Positions 1 through 7,545 of a stretch of DNA of 64,000 bases are shown here, one piece after another; within the stretch, counting starts at the first letter, position 1; each line of letters starts with the position of its first letter. A program made the position numbers and the translations under genes. The notes beneath the pieces were generated by a model. That model was not told where the DNA came from, did not search any database, and worked only from the letters and a program-made list of their open reading frames with translations. This stretch comes from JBFXCS01 sp050181915. Lineage in GTDB: Bacteria; Actinomycetota; Thermoleophilia; Miltoncostaeales; Miltoncostaeaceae. The stretch is taken from the NCBI GenBank assembly GCA_050181915.1, contig JBFXCS010000001.1, positions 124,001 through 188,000 of the forward strand. The letters run 5' to 3'.

Positions 1-1395
1 GCCGCCCTCGTGATGGCGCCCACCCTCGTGATGATCGCCCTGTCGAGCGTCGGCGAGCAGGCCGGGCTGGTGCGCAAGCTGGCCGTGCTGCGGCCGCGCG
101 AGCCGGCCGTGACCGGTCTCTGGATCGTGACCGCCGCCTTCTCGTTCGTCCTCACGACGGCCATCCTGATCCCGGTGACGGCGATCTCGTGGGTCGTGTT
201 CCACCACGCCTTCGACCGCCCCGACCTGTTCGCGCCGGCGGTGGTGCAGCTGGTCGGCTACCTGTTCATCACCAACACCTGCTGGAACATCGACATGCTC
301 CTGTCGTCGTTCCGGGCGGCGGGGTCGCTCTTCTGGGTGCGCACCAGCCAGGCGGTGGCGTACCTCGCCTTCGCCATCGTGCTGGGGGTCAACCACCCCA
401 CCGTGTGGGGCCTCGTCGTCGCCACCCTCGCCGGCTGGGGCGTGAGCCTGCTGCACCGCCTGCCGCACGCGGCCGCCTACATGACCTTCCGGGTGCGCGG
501 GGAGGATCTGCGCCTGGGGCGCAGGGAGCTGCCCGACATCATCCGCTTCGGCATCCGCACCGCCCCGGGCGCCTTCTTCACCGGGGTGGGGCAGCAGATC
601 GGCACCTGGACCCTCGGCGCCGTCTCGACCATCTCCGCCGTCGGCGCCTTCGACCGCGCCAACACGCTCACCGACCGCTTCCGCGAGCTCGGCTACCGCA
701 TCGTGGAGATGCTCTACCCGACCATGGTGGAGCGCCGCGCCGAGGGCGACGACGAGGGCGTCACCCGCTCGTTCGTCGATTCGCTGCGCTACACGCTGGT
801 GTTCATGCTCCTCGTCGGCGCGGTGGGCGGCGGTGCCTCCACCGGCGTGATGGACCTGTTCGGCGACGGCTTCACCGAGGGCGCCACGGCCCTCACCCTG
901 CTGCTGTTCGCCACCGGCCTCGCCATCGTGAGCATGGTTCAGGGCGCCGCGATCATGTCCCTCGACCGGCCGATGCTGACCACCTGGCTGGCGGCCGCCC
1001 GCCTGGCCGTGATCGTGCCGATGGTGTTCGTGCTCGCGCCGTCGTTCGGGCCCGGCGGCGCCGCGGCCGCGGTGCTCGCCGGCCAGATCGTCGCCGCCGT
1101 CGCGGCCCAGGTGTGGCTGGTGCGCCACCTGCCCTCGAAGGTGTCGCGGCTGTGGACGGTGCGCGAGATGGTGGCCCTGGCCGCCGCCACGGTCGCCGGA
1201 TTCGTCGCGAGCCGCTTCGCCGACACCGAGCTGGGCGGGCTGGCCGGCCTGGTGGCCGGGCTCGCCTTCGGCACGGCCGCCTACTTCGTGGCCCTCGTCG
1301 TGACCGGCGGCGTCAACGAGCGCGACCGCTCGCGGCTGGCCTCCGTCACCCGCCGCATCCGGGAGCGTGGTGCTCCGGCCGCCGACCCCTCGTAG
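1..1395 (+). CDS. Wzx-like polysaccharide flippase, 5' end outside window
   Basis: This is a multi-spanning membrane protein of the oligosaccharide flippase (Wzx/MATE-like) type, which moves lipid-linked sugar units across the cytoplasmic membrane. The frame is open from the first base, and the first GTG/ATG at 10-15 lies inside what looks like the first membrane segments, so the true start is upstream. About ten hydrophobic stretches alternate with short Arg-rich loops across roughly 460 residues, and a basic, soluble C-terminus ends the protein. A glycosyltransferase, a polymerase/ligase and a chain-length protein follow within 8 kb, which is the usual Wzx/Wzy neighbourhood. Flippase is a family-level call, and the transported unit is unknown. 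Confidence 0.8.
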   Translation, partial: AALVMAPTLVMIALSSVGEQAGLVRKLAVLRPREPAVTGLWIVTAAFSFVLTTAILIPVTAISWVVFHHAFDRPDLFAPAVVQLVGYLFITNTCWNIDMLLSSFRAAGSLFWVRTSQAVAYLAFAIVLGVNHPTVWGLVVATLAGWGVSLLHRLPHAAAYMTFRVRGEDLRLGRRELPDIIRFGIRTAPGAFFTGVGQQIGTWTLGAVSTISAVGAFDRANTLTDRFRELGYRIVEMLYPTMVERRAEGDDEGVTRSFVDSLRYTLVFMLLVGAVGGGASTGVMDLFGDGFTEGATALTLLLFATGLAIVSMVQGAAIMSLDRPMLTTWLAAARLAVIVPMVFVLAPSFGPGGAAAAVLAGQIVAAVAAQVWLVRHLPSKVSRLWTVREMVALAAATVAGFVASRFADTELGGLAGLVAGLAFGTAAYFVALVVTGGVNERDRSRLASVTRRIRERGAPAADPS

Positions 1396-1406
1396 CTCCT
1401 GCTCCA

Positions 1407-1412
1407 TAGAAT
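1407..1412 (+). promoter_or_regulatory. Candidate -10 element for a leaderless glycosyltransferase mRNA
   Basis: The hexamer TAGAAT ends 6 nt before the ATG at 1419, so transcription would begin at or next to the start codon. No Shine-Dalgarno sequence precedes that ATG. I see no convincing -35 element. The inference comes from the spacing, which recurs at several other genes in this window. Confidence 0.35.
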
Positions 1413-1418
1413 GGCGCT

Positions 1419-2372
1419 ATGAATAATGAACCGCTAGTGAGCGTGATGACTCCGGTGTACAACGGGGCCGACACCCTCGATGCGTGCGTCGACAGCGTCC
1501 TCTCCCAGACCTACGCCAACTGGGAGATGTGCATCTACGACAACGGCTCGACCGACCTCACCCCCGAGGTGGCGCGCCGCGCCGCCGAGCGCGACCGGCG
1601 GATCCGGGTGATCCGCCAGGAGGAGACGCTCGACCCGATCACCAACTGGAACCGGGCGCTCACCCACATGGACCCGCGCAGCGCCTACTGCAAGGTGGTC
1701 CACGCCGACGACGAGATCTTCCCCGAGTGCCTGCGGCTGATGGTGGACGTGGGCGAGCGCTACCCCGACGTCTCGGTGGTGAGCTCGTACCGCCTCGACG
1801 GCGACGCGGTGAATCCCTCGGGCGTGGCGAAGGGGGTGGAGGTGCTGTCCGGCCGCGAGGTGGTGCGCATGGTGCTGCTGGGCGGGCCCGACCTGCTGGG
1901 CGCCCCGACGTCGGTGCTGCTGCGCAGCGACGACATCCGCGCGCGGCCCACCTTCTACCCGCTCTCGCACTTCCCGGCGGAGGACAAGGAGGCGTGCATC
2001 CCGCTGCTCGAGGACCGCGACTGCGGCTTCGTGCACCAGCTGCTCACCTACAACCGCCGCCCCGCCGAGTCCCAGTCGGCCTTCGCCGACCGGATGCGCA
2101 CCTGGCTGCCGGGGCAGCTGTCCCTGCTGTGCGACTACGGGCCGCCCTTCCTGGCGAGGTCCGAGCTGCTGCGCCACGCGGACCGGCTCACCTGGGGCTA
2201 CACGAAGCTGCTGGGCAAGCGGGTGGCGCAGCTGCGGCCCTGGCGCGACGAGGAGTTCGCGGCCTACCACGGGCGCGCCCTCGATCTGCTGGTGCCGAAG
2301 CTGCGCGCCATCGGCGCCCGCCGCGCGGCGCGGGTGCTGGCCGGCTGGGCCCGGGCGCTCCCGGCCGGCTGA
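1419..2372 (+). CDS. Glycosyltransferase family 2
   Basis: This is a 317-residue cytosolic GT-A glycosyltransferase. The N-terminus has the GT2 pattern SVMTPVYNGADTLDACVDSV, followed by the NGSTD segment and an HADDE acidic motif near residue 95. That motif corresponds to the DxD that binds the metal and nucleotide sugar. The C-terminal third is Arg/Leu-rich and probably recognises the acceptor. It lies 23 bp after the flippase and probably adds a sugar to the same repeat unit. The ATG at 1419 is preceded by a TAGAAT box rather than a ribosome-binding site. The transferred sugar cannot be inferred from sequence. Confidence 0.85.
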   Translation: MNNEPLVSVMTPVYNGADTLDACVDSVLSQTYANWEMCIYDNGSTDLTPEVARRAAERDRRIRVIRQEETLDPITNWNRALTHMDPRSAYCKVVHADDEIFPECLRLMVDVGERYPDVSVVSSYRLDGDAVNPSGVAKGVEVLSGREVVRMVLLGGPDLLGAPTSVLLRSDDIRARPTFYPLSHFPAEDKEACIPLLEDRDCGFVHQLLTYNRRPAESQSAFADRMRTWLPGQLSLLCDYGPPFLARSELLRHADRLTWGYTKLLGKRVAQLRPWRDEEFAAYHGRALDLLVPKLRAIGARRAARVLAGWARALPAG

Positions 2373-2414
2373 CGCGACGGGCGGCGGCTGCCGGCCGCGC
2401 GCTTGCCGGCGCCG

Positions 2415-3125
2415 TCAATCCCGCTCCGCGGAGCGGGCGCGGCGGGCGTGACCGGCGTGCCCGTGAGCGTGGCCGCGCCGGATCGTCCGCCACGAATCGA
2501 CGGTGATCTTCAGGATGAAGAGGGCGATCGCGACGCCGATGATCGGATCGGCCTCCGGGAGGCCGAGGCCCACCACGGCGGCGCTCGCGACGACGCCGAG
2601 GCTGACGTAGCCGTCGGCGCGGGCGTGGTGGCCGTCGGCGATCAGCGCAGGGCTGCCGAGCCTGCGGCCGGCGCGCAGGCGGATCCGGGCGGCCGCCTCG
2701 TTGCCGGCGACGCCGATCGCGCCGGCCGCGGCGAGGATCCAGAGATCGGAGATCTCACGGGGGTGGAACAGCCGGTCGACGCTCTCGTAACCGGCGGCGA
2801 GGGCGCTTACGAGGATGGCCGCGACGACGAGCAGCCCGGCCCGCCACTCGGCCCGCGCGCTGCGGAGGAGGAATGCGATGCCGAGGGGCACGGCGGTGAG
2901 GGCGTCCGCAGCGTTGTGGATCAGATCGCCGAGCAGGGCGACGCTGCCGGTCGCGAGGTACATCGCGAGCTGCGCGAGCGCCGTCGCGGCGAGCACCGCC
3001 AGGCTGAGGGCGACCGCCCGCAACCCCGCCCGCGAGCGCACGATCGAGCGTTCCGTGAGGCCGTGCCCATGGGCGTGCCCGTGGGCGTGCCCATGGGCGT
3101 GCCCATGGGCGTGCGGCGGCGTCAC
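2415..3125 (-). CDS. Cation diffusion facilitator (Zn/Cd/Co efflux) with His-rich N-terminus
   Basis: This 236-residue inner-membrane proton/metal antiporter of the CDF family exports divalent metals such as zinc. It has about six hydrophobic helices. The two HxxxD metal-site motifs are visible as HNAAD in helix 2 and HARAD in helix 5, the latter inside ADGHHARADGYVS. The N-terminus is a run of Gly-His-Ala-His repeats (residues 5-21) likely to bind metal in the cytosol. The protein is shorter than typical 300-residue CDFs and seems to lack most of the C-terminal cytosolic domain. The GTG start overlaps the TGA of the upstream ArsR gene (GTGA), so the two are translationally coupled and co-regulated. 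Confidence 0.88.
   Translation of the reverse strand: MTPPHAHGHAHGHAHGHAHGHGLTERSIVRSRAGLRAVALSLAVLAATALAQLAMYLATGSVALLGDLIHNAADALTAVPLGIAFLLRSARAEWRAGLLVVAAILVSALAAGYESVDRLFHPREISDLWILAAAGAIGVAGNEAAARIRLRAGRRLGSPALIADGHHARADGYVSLGVVASAAVVGLGLPEADPIIGVAIALFILKITVDSWRTIRRGHAHGHAGHARRARSAERD
2420..2437. terminator. Perfect 18-bp palindrome between convergent genes
   Basis: The sequence CCCGCTCCGCGGAGCGGG is self-complementary. It overlaps the last codons of the CDF gene and lies 48 bp past the glycosyltransferase stop, so it could act as a shared bidirectional terminator. There is no T-tract, as is common in GC-rich actinobacteria. It may also simply reflect coding sequence. Confidence 0.35.
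3063..3114. repeat. 12-bp tandem repeat encoding the His-rich tail of the CDF transporter
   Basis: The unit GTGCCCATGGGC occurs about 4.3 times, with one unit carrying a single change. On the minus strand it encodes alternating Gly-His-Ala-His. Because the period is a multiple of three, slippage would change the number of metal-binding His residues without a frameshift. Confidence 0.8.
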
Positions 3126-3496
3126 CGGGGCGACGGCCGCCGATCGGGGGCCGCCGGTGATGCGCGGCGGGCGGCGTGGACGTGCTCGATGTGGAACACC
3201 GCCTGCGCGAGCAGGTCTGCGACGTGCGGGTCGTGGAGGGAGTAGATGATGCGGCGGCCGCGTCGCTCGCGCACGACCCAGCCCATGTGGCGCAGCATCC
3301 TCAGCTGGTGCGACGTCGCCGACGGGGAGAGCCCGGCCGCGTCGGCCAGCTCGCCGACCGATGCCGGCCCCGCCCGAAGCCTCCCCAGGATCAGCACGCG
3401 CCCGGGGCTCGCCATCACGGTGAAGGCGTCGGCGACCTCGGTCGCGAGGTCCGCGTCGATCGGGACCGGTGATCCGGGCGATGCTCCGTGGCTCAC
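3122..3496 (-). CDS. ArsR/SmtB-family metal-sensing repressor
   Basis: This 124-residue winged-helix repressor releases DNA when it binds metal. The helix-turn-helix is the stretch VGELADAAGLSPSATSHQLR, followed by the beta-wing with RRGRRIIYSL. Near the C-terminus, DPHVADLLAQAVFHIEHVH carries the Asp-x-His plus His-x2-His pattern of the alpha-5 zinc site of SmtB/CzrA-type sensors, so zinc is the likely signal. It is coupled to the CDF exporter downstream by a GTGA overlap. An SmtB-like operator lies 12 bp upstream of the GTG start and overlaps the presumed promoter, indicating autoregulation. No Shine-Dalgarno sequence is evident, so the transcript may be leaderless. Confidence 0.9.
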   Translation of the reverse strand: MSHGASPGSPVPIDADLATEVADAFTVMASPGRVLILGRLRAGPASVGELADAAGLSPSATSHQLRMLRHMGWVVRERRGRRIIYSLHDPHVADLLAQAVFHIEHVHAARRASPAAPDRRPSPR

Positions 3497-3507
3497 GGCC
3501 CGACTTT

Positions 3508-3527
3508 ATATGAATACCTGCTCATCT
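3508..3527 (-). promoter_or_regulatory. SmtB/CzrA-type operator upstream of arsR-CDF operon
   Basis: The sequence ATATGAATACCTGCTCATCT is an imperfect inverted repeat matching the family consensus TGAA(C/T)A-N2-TG(T/C)TCA, with AT-rich flanks. Six of nine positions per arm are complementary. It stands out in an otherwise GC-rich region. It lies directly upstream of the repressor start and overlaps a TATAAA -10-like element on the minus strand, the expected position for repression. Confidence 0.7.
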
Positions 3528-3570
3528 GTTTGATGATGCAGGTGACTCGGCCGGCTGACGCCGGGTCCGC

Positions 3571-4578
3571 CTACCTCAGGCTGCCCACGTTCCAGCAGCA
3601 GCGCCGCGGCGCCTGCAGCACCTGCAGCCGGTCCCACGGGAACGACCGCAGCGTCTTGGCCGGGTTGGAGCCCAGCAGGGCGGGGAAGGGGTTGCCCGAG
3701 CCGCGCACCTCCTGGCCGTAGAAGGTCACGGCGCCGCTGGTGTCGCGGAGGACGATGCCGTACTTCTGGGCGGCGAGCGCGAGCATCTTGACGATTCGCG
3801 GGGCCTTCAAGGCCGCCACGTTCACCGACGGATCGAGCCGCAGGCGCGTGCCCATCGGGATCGCGACCTCGCTGTCGAGCCAGCCGTCGGTGCGGTTCGC
3901 CGGGGGCGAGAACACCGCCCGGCGCGGCTGCGGGATCGCCAGGGCGAGGGCGTGGTCGATGCGCCCGGCGCGGACGTCGGCGACCGTCACGAGGCCGCCC
4001 GCCAGGGGCAGCCCGCTGGCCGTCGCGCCCGCGGGGTAGGGGATGACGCCGTCGCTGCGCGACACCTTGGTGATGCGCGCGCCCCAGGCCGCCGCCCAGC
4101 CGCTGCCCTCGCGCCGCAGCTGCCAGAACTCCCACATCGTGTCGGTCGAGGGCTGCCAGATCACCGCGTGGCCGTCCGTGCCCGGGGCGGGCTTCGCCCC
4201 CGGCGGGATGGGCACAGAGCGGAAGGCCGTCCGGATGGGGGCGATCGGATGCCCCTGGGTCTGGCGCACGCGCACCCGCTTCACCTTCGGCCCGGCGGTG
4301 ATGATGGCCGTGCTGTACTGGTCGGTGTTCATCCAGGGGTCGGTGTCGTCGACCTGGCGCACCAGGTCGGCGACCAGGGACCGCGAGTCGGGCGCGATGG
4401 CCGCGGACGCCGGGATGGGAGCGTTCCAGAAGCTGGTGGGCGCGAAGAAGCGCGGCTTCGCCTCGGCGGACGATCCGCCGCACCCGATGGCCAGCGCGAT
4501 CGCGGCCGCCGCCGCGAGGGCCAGGACGGTGCGGGCACGTCCGAGGGGTCGTGCCGGATGGGGGAGGCGGCGGCGCAT
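3571..4578 (-). CDS. Secreted lipoprotein of unknown function
   Basis: The 335-residue product begins with an Arg-rich n-region, a long Ala/Leu hydrophobic core and a lipobox-like LAIGC at about residues 29-33, so it is probably lipidated and anchored outside the membrane. The mature part opens with FFAPTSFWNAPIP and contains WQPSTDTMWEFWQL and FYGQEVRGSGNPF. I recognise this style of protein only as an uncharacterised actinobacterial family and cannot assign an activity. Three clustered Cys/Trp residues (RRCCWN) close the protein. The ATG start gives a complete signal peptide. It is transcribed on its own or toward arsR, downstream of a repeat element at 4641-4808. Confidence 0.65.
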   Translation of the reverse strand: MRRRLPHPARPLGRARTVLALAAAAAIALAIGCGGSSAEAKPRFFAPTSFWNAPIPASAAIAPDSRSLVADLVRQVDDTDPWMNTDQYSTAIITAGPKVKRVRVRQTQGHPIAPIRTAFRSVPIPPGAKPAPGTDGHAVIWQPSTDTMWEFWQLRREGSGWAAAWGARITKVSRSDGVIPYPAGATASGLPLAGGLVTVADVRAGRIDHALALAIPQPRRAVFSPPANRTDGWLDSEVAIPMGTRLRLDPSVNVAALKAPRIVKMLALAAQKYGIVLRDTSGAVTFYGQEVRGSGNPFPALLGSNPAKTLRSFPWDRLQVLQAPRRCCWNVGSLR

Positions 4579-4640
4579 CGAGCGGCGATCCTAGGTCAGC
4601 GGGCGGCGGGGCTCCAGGCGGGCGGGTCGGCCCAGGGCTG

Positions 4641-4808
4641 AGAAGGTCCTTCGGGATGAGGGTCCGCGGCCGCCGGCGCGCTGCAAACCGTCGCATCTCG
4701 GCGTCGTCGGTCGGGGCGATACCGCCGTGGGTATCGCACCCTCCCTGCCTCCTTGATCTGCTCGGTTTTCGCGGCCGGACGACCACGTCTCACCCCGAAA
4801 GACCTTCT
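4641..4808. repeat. MITE-like intergenic element, copy 1 (168 bp)
   Basis: The element is bounded by a 20-bp terminal inverted repeat with two mismatches, AGAAGGTCCTTCGGGATGAG at 4641-4660 and its counterpart at 4789-4808. A central hairpin has the stem GCGATACC/GGTATCGC at 4716-4723 and 4730-4737, with a 6-nt loop. The interior is closely similar, in reverse orientation, to 42035-42195. The right end overlaps the stop codon of the pyruvyltransferase by two bases. It encodes no protein. No clear target-site duplication is visible. Confidence 0.75.
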
Positions 4809-6123
4809 AACGCCGGGCGAGCGCCGGGTTGGCCCGCTCGGCGATCTCGGCGCCGCGCGCGAAGGCGGCCCGCGAGCGCTCGATCTGGTCGCGCGCCGCG
4901 GCGAGCAGGGCGGGGCGCTCGAACGGGGCCGCCGTCCACGCCTGCGCGATCGCCTCGTCGAGCCGGGCCTCGAAGTGGGGCTCGTCCAGCGACACGATGC
5001 GGCAGCCGGCGCCGAACATGTCGGCGAGGCCGCGGAACTTGTCCACGTAGTAGGCCGTGCGCGGCAGGCACACGGCCTGGACGCCCTGGGAGAGCGCGAA
5101 GACGGCGGCGTGGTAGGTGCCGGTCACGACCACCCGGCAGCGGCTGACGCGGCGCATCACGGCCGAGGGCGGCGTGAGCCGGCGGGCCGAGCGGACGGTG
5201 GGCGAGAAGCCGTCGGTGAGGTGGCGGGTGGCCGGGCGGTCCTCGCCGGGCCACTCCGAGACGAGCACCGGCACCAGCGCCGAGCCGCGCAGGCGGGCCG
5301 CCCGTTGCACCGCGGCGCGCACCGCGTCGAGGTCGGCCGTCCCCACGCCCGAGTAAGCGGCGACGCGCATGTTGACGCCGATGGCGGAGCCCAGGGTGCG
5401 GCGGGCGGCGGCGTGGGCCGCCTCGATGGCGTCGTCGCCGGTCACCACCACCCGCTCCGCGGGCACGCCCAGCTCGGCGAGCAGCGGCGGCCCGGCGGAG
5501 CCCTCGCGCAGCGCGATCAGGTCCAGGCGCGGCAGCACCTCGGCCGCGGCGGCCCGCAACGGGGGGTCCTCGATGGGGCCGATCCCCTGGCCGAGCATCA
5601 CCACCGGCACGCCGGCGTCCATCGCGCGGCGGAGGGTGTCGAGCACCTGCATCCCGTTGGCGCCGTCGGTGATGTGGCCGCCGCCCAGCGCGATGACCAG
5701 GTCGGCCGTGGCGGCGGCGGCGATGGGCGTGATCGGGTGTCCCGACCACCACCCGCCGCCGGCGTCCTCGCCGCCACCGCCGCCGCGCAGGCGGGTGACC
5801 GTTCGCTTGAGCGGGCGCAGGGCGGCGCGCAGGCGCGGCTCGACCCGGTCGGGTCCCTCGAGCGCCAGGCGCAGAGCGGGGGCGGGGATGCGGGCGGCGG
5901 CGCGCTCGGCGCGGCCGGGCGCGCCGTCCCAGTCGCCCCCGGCCCCGACGTCCAGCGCCTCCACCCCGGGGCAGAAGGCCATCAGCCGCAGCGGGGCCGT
6001 GGTGGGCGCGCCGATGCGCGCCTGCGGCCAGCGCGCCCGCAGGCGCGCCACCGTGACCTGCAGCATCGCCAGGTCGCCCTTGTTGAGCATGCCGTACTCG
6101 CCGTGCTCGATCAGGATGCGGAT
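4807..6123 (-). CDS. Polysaccharide pyruvyl transferase family protein (non-canonical start)
   Basis: This enzyme of about 438 residues belongs to the WcaK/CsaB-type pyruvyl transferase family, which adds pyruvyl ketals to surface sugars. Typical features are the N-terminal NKGDLAM motif, the mid-protein LGGGHITD and LGQGIGP stretches, and a C-terminal region with GTYHAAVFALSQGV and YYVDKF. The family normally begins with a beta strand equivalent to RILIEHGEYG, but no ATG/GTG/TTG precedes that strand. A strong AAGGAGG at 6129-6135 sits 5 nt before an ATC codon at 6121-6123, which I take as the start. The alternative ATG at 6090 would remove the first strand. The gene overlaps the end of the polymerase/ligase gene by 13 bp. 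Confidence 0.8.
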   Translation of the reverse strand: MRILIEHGEYGMLNKGDLAMLQVTVARLRARWPQARIGAPTTAPLRLMAFCPGVEALDVGAGGDWDGAPGRAERAAARIPAPALRLALEGPDRVEPRLRAALRPLKRTVTRLRGGGGGEDAGGGWWSGHPITPIAAAATADLVIALGGGHITDGANGMQVLDTLRRAMDAGVPVVMLGQGIGPIEDPPLRAAAAEVLPRLDLIALREGSAGPPLLAELGVPAERVVVTGDDAIEAAHAAARRTLGSAIGVNMRVAAYSGVGTADLDAVRAAVQRAARLRGSALVPVLVSEWPGEDRPATRHLTDGFSPTVRSARRLTPPSAVMRRVSRCRVVVTGTYHAAVFALSQGVQAVCLPRTAYYVDKFRGLADMFGAGCRIVSLDEPHFEARLDEAIAQAWTAAPFERPALLAAARDQIERSRAAFARGAEIAERANPALARR

Positions 6124-7529
6124 GACGCCCTCCTTCGGGTGTAGGGGCGGCAGGCGCCGTACACCAGCCCGGCCCAGAGCCACACCAGCATGTTCGGGTA
6201 CGCCTGCGACATCGGCACGAAGTTCGCCACGATCGCGAAGTGGATCGCGATGGCGATGAGGCCGATGCGCCACGGCTCGATCTCGGGAGGGCCGCGCAGG
6301 AAGAGGGTGGCGACCACGGCGGCGATGAAGGCCATCAGCCACAGGGTCACGCCGATCAGGCCGAGCTCGCTGGCGAACAGCAGCGGCACGTTGTGGGCCC
6401 GCAGGCCGGGGTTGATGAGCGGGTAGTCGGGCGCCTGCCACATCCGCTCGATGCTGGCGGTCTGGAAGGTGCCCCAGCCGAAGCCCACCAGGGGGCGCTC
6501 GTCGATCATGCGCAGGGCGGCGGCGTTGGTGTTGTAGCGGTCCCAGATCGGGCTCTCCTCGTTCTGCCGCTGCTCGGCGCTCGACGAGAGCCCGGGGATC
6601 AGGACGAGCGCGGCGACCACGGCGACCGCCCCGCCCACCATGGTGGGGATGACGAAGCGGCGCAGCTGCTTCGTGACGGCCATCGTGACGATGATGCTCA
6701 CCGCCGAGGCCAGCCAGATCGACCGGGTGAGGGTGAAGAGGGTGCCCAGCAGGCACAGGGCCACGACGGCCGCGGCGAAGATGCGCGCCCGGCGGTTCTC
6801 CCAGACGTAGAAGGCGATCGCCGCCGCCACGGCGCAGGCGAAGAGCGCCTGGCCCATCGCGACCGCCTCGAGGAACGGGCCGCGGGCGCGCCCGAAGTGC
6901 AGGCCGATGTCGGGGTTGGAGATGTACCGCGGAAGGATCAGCTGGGTGAGGCCGAGCGTCTCGAGCAGCGCGATGACGCCGAGGTAGGCGCCCGTGCCCA
7001 CCATCGCGCCGAGGAAGATCCTGCGGTGGTGCTCGCTGCTGAAGATGAGGCCGCCGAGGATGAAGGCGGCGAAGGGCAGCAGGCCGAGCTGGTCGGTGAG
7101 GGCGTAGACGGCGACGGTGTCGCTGAGGGTGCCGGCGAACAGGGCGGAGCCGATCGCCCAGACCAGGGCGGCGACGAGGAACCAGTGCACCGGCCGCACC
7201 TCGAGCAGGGCGCGGTCGCGGGCGCCCGGCGCGCGCAGCAGGATTGCGAGGACGCCCAGGATGAACAGGCCGCGGTCCGGGCCGAAGGGGATGCCCATGT
7301 AGCCCCAGTTGCCCGAGAAGACGGTCAGGGCCATCGCGCCGGAGAAGGTCCACACCGGGTCGTGGACCCACGCCAGGTACATGACCGCGACGCCCAGCAG
7401 GGCGACCATCAGCAGGAACATGGTGTCCGGCCGCCGGCTCGCCGCCGTCACGACGGCGGCGAGCGCGAGGGCGCCGGCCGTGCCGACCCAGATCGCCGTC
7501 CGGGCGTCCGGCCGCCAGGTCCGGATCAT
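6111..7529 (-). CDS. O-antigen ligase/polymerase-like membrane protein (Wzy/WaaL type)
   Basis: The 472-residue protein has about eleven to twelve hydrophobic segments and a large periplasmic-type loop in its second half with the pattern ERPLVGFGWGTFQ. This resembles the VGxGxG-type loop of the O-antigen ligase/polymerase superfamily. Such proteins polymerise or transfer lipid-linked repeat units outside the membrane. It lies between the Wzz-like gene (16 bp upstream) and the pyruvyltransferase (overlapping) on the same strand, so the three form one transcription unit for polymer assembly. The ATG at 7529 is used. Ligase and polymerase cannot be told apart by sequence. Confidence 0.82.
   Translation of the reverse strand: MIRTWRPDARTAIWVGTAGALALAAVVTAASRRPDTMFLLMVALLGVAVMYLAWVHDPVWTFSGAMALTVFSGNWGYMGIPFGPDRGLFILGVLAILLRAPGARDRALLEVRPVHWFLVAALVWAIGSALFAGTLSDTVAVYALTDQLGLLPFAAFILGGLIFSSEHHRRIFLGAMVGTGAYLGVIALLETLGLTQLILPRYISNPDIGLHFGRARGPFLEAVAMGQALFACAVAAAIAFYVWENRRARIFAAAVVALCLLGTLFTLTRSIWLASAVSIIVTMAVTKQLRRFVIPTMVGGAVAVVAALVLIPGLSSSAEQRQNEESPIWDRYNTNAAALRMIDERPLVGFGWGTFQTASIERMWQAPDYPLINPGLRAHNVPLLFASELGLIGVTLWLMAFIAAVVATLFLRGPPEIEPWRIGLIAIAIHFAIVANFVPMSQAYPNMLVWLWAGLVYGACRPYTRRRASSAS
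6129..6135 (-). promoter_or_regulatory. Strong Shine-Dalgarno that points to an ATC start
   Basis: On the minus strand AAGGAGG is followed by GCGTC and then ATC CGC ATC. Five-nucleotide spacing from a near-perfect Shine-Dalgarno supports initiation at the ATC codon, since no canonical start codon lies at a usable distance. Confidence 0.6.
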
Positions 7530-7545
7530 GGGAGCCCCCGGGTGC

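Noticed and set aside
189..1409. Second plus-strand frame over the flippase and similar long shadows throughout (for example 4753-6144, 49642-52941, 55358-56962)
   Set aside because: They overlap well-supported genes in other frames and have repetitive Arg/Pro/Gly composition with no motifs.
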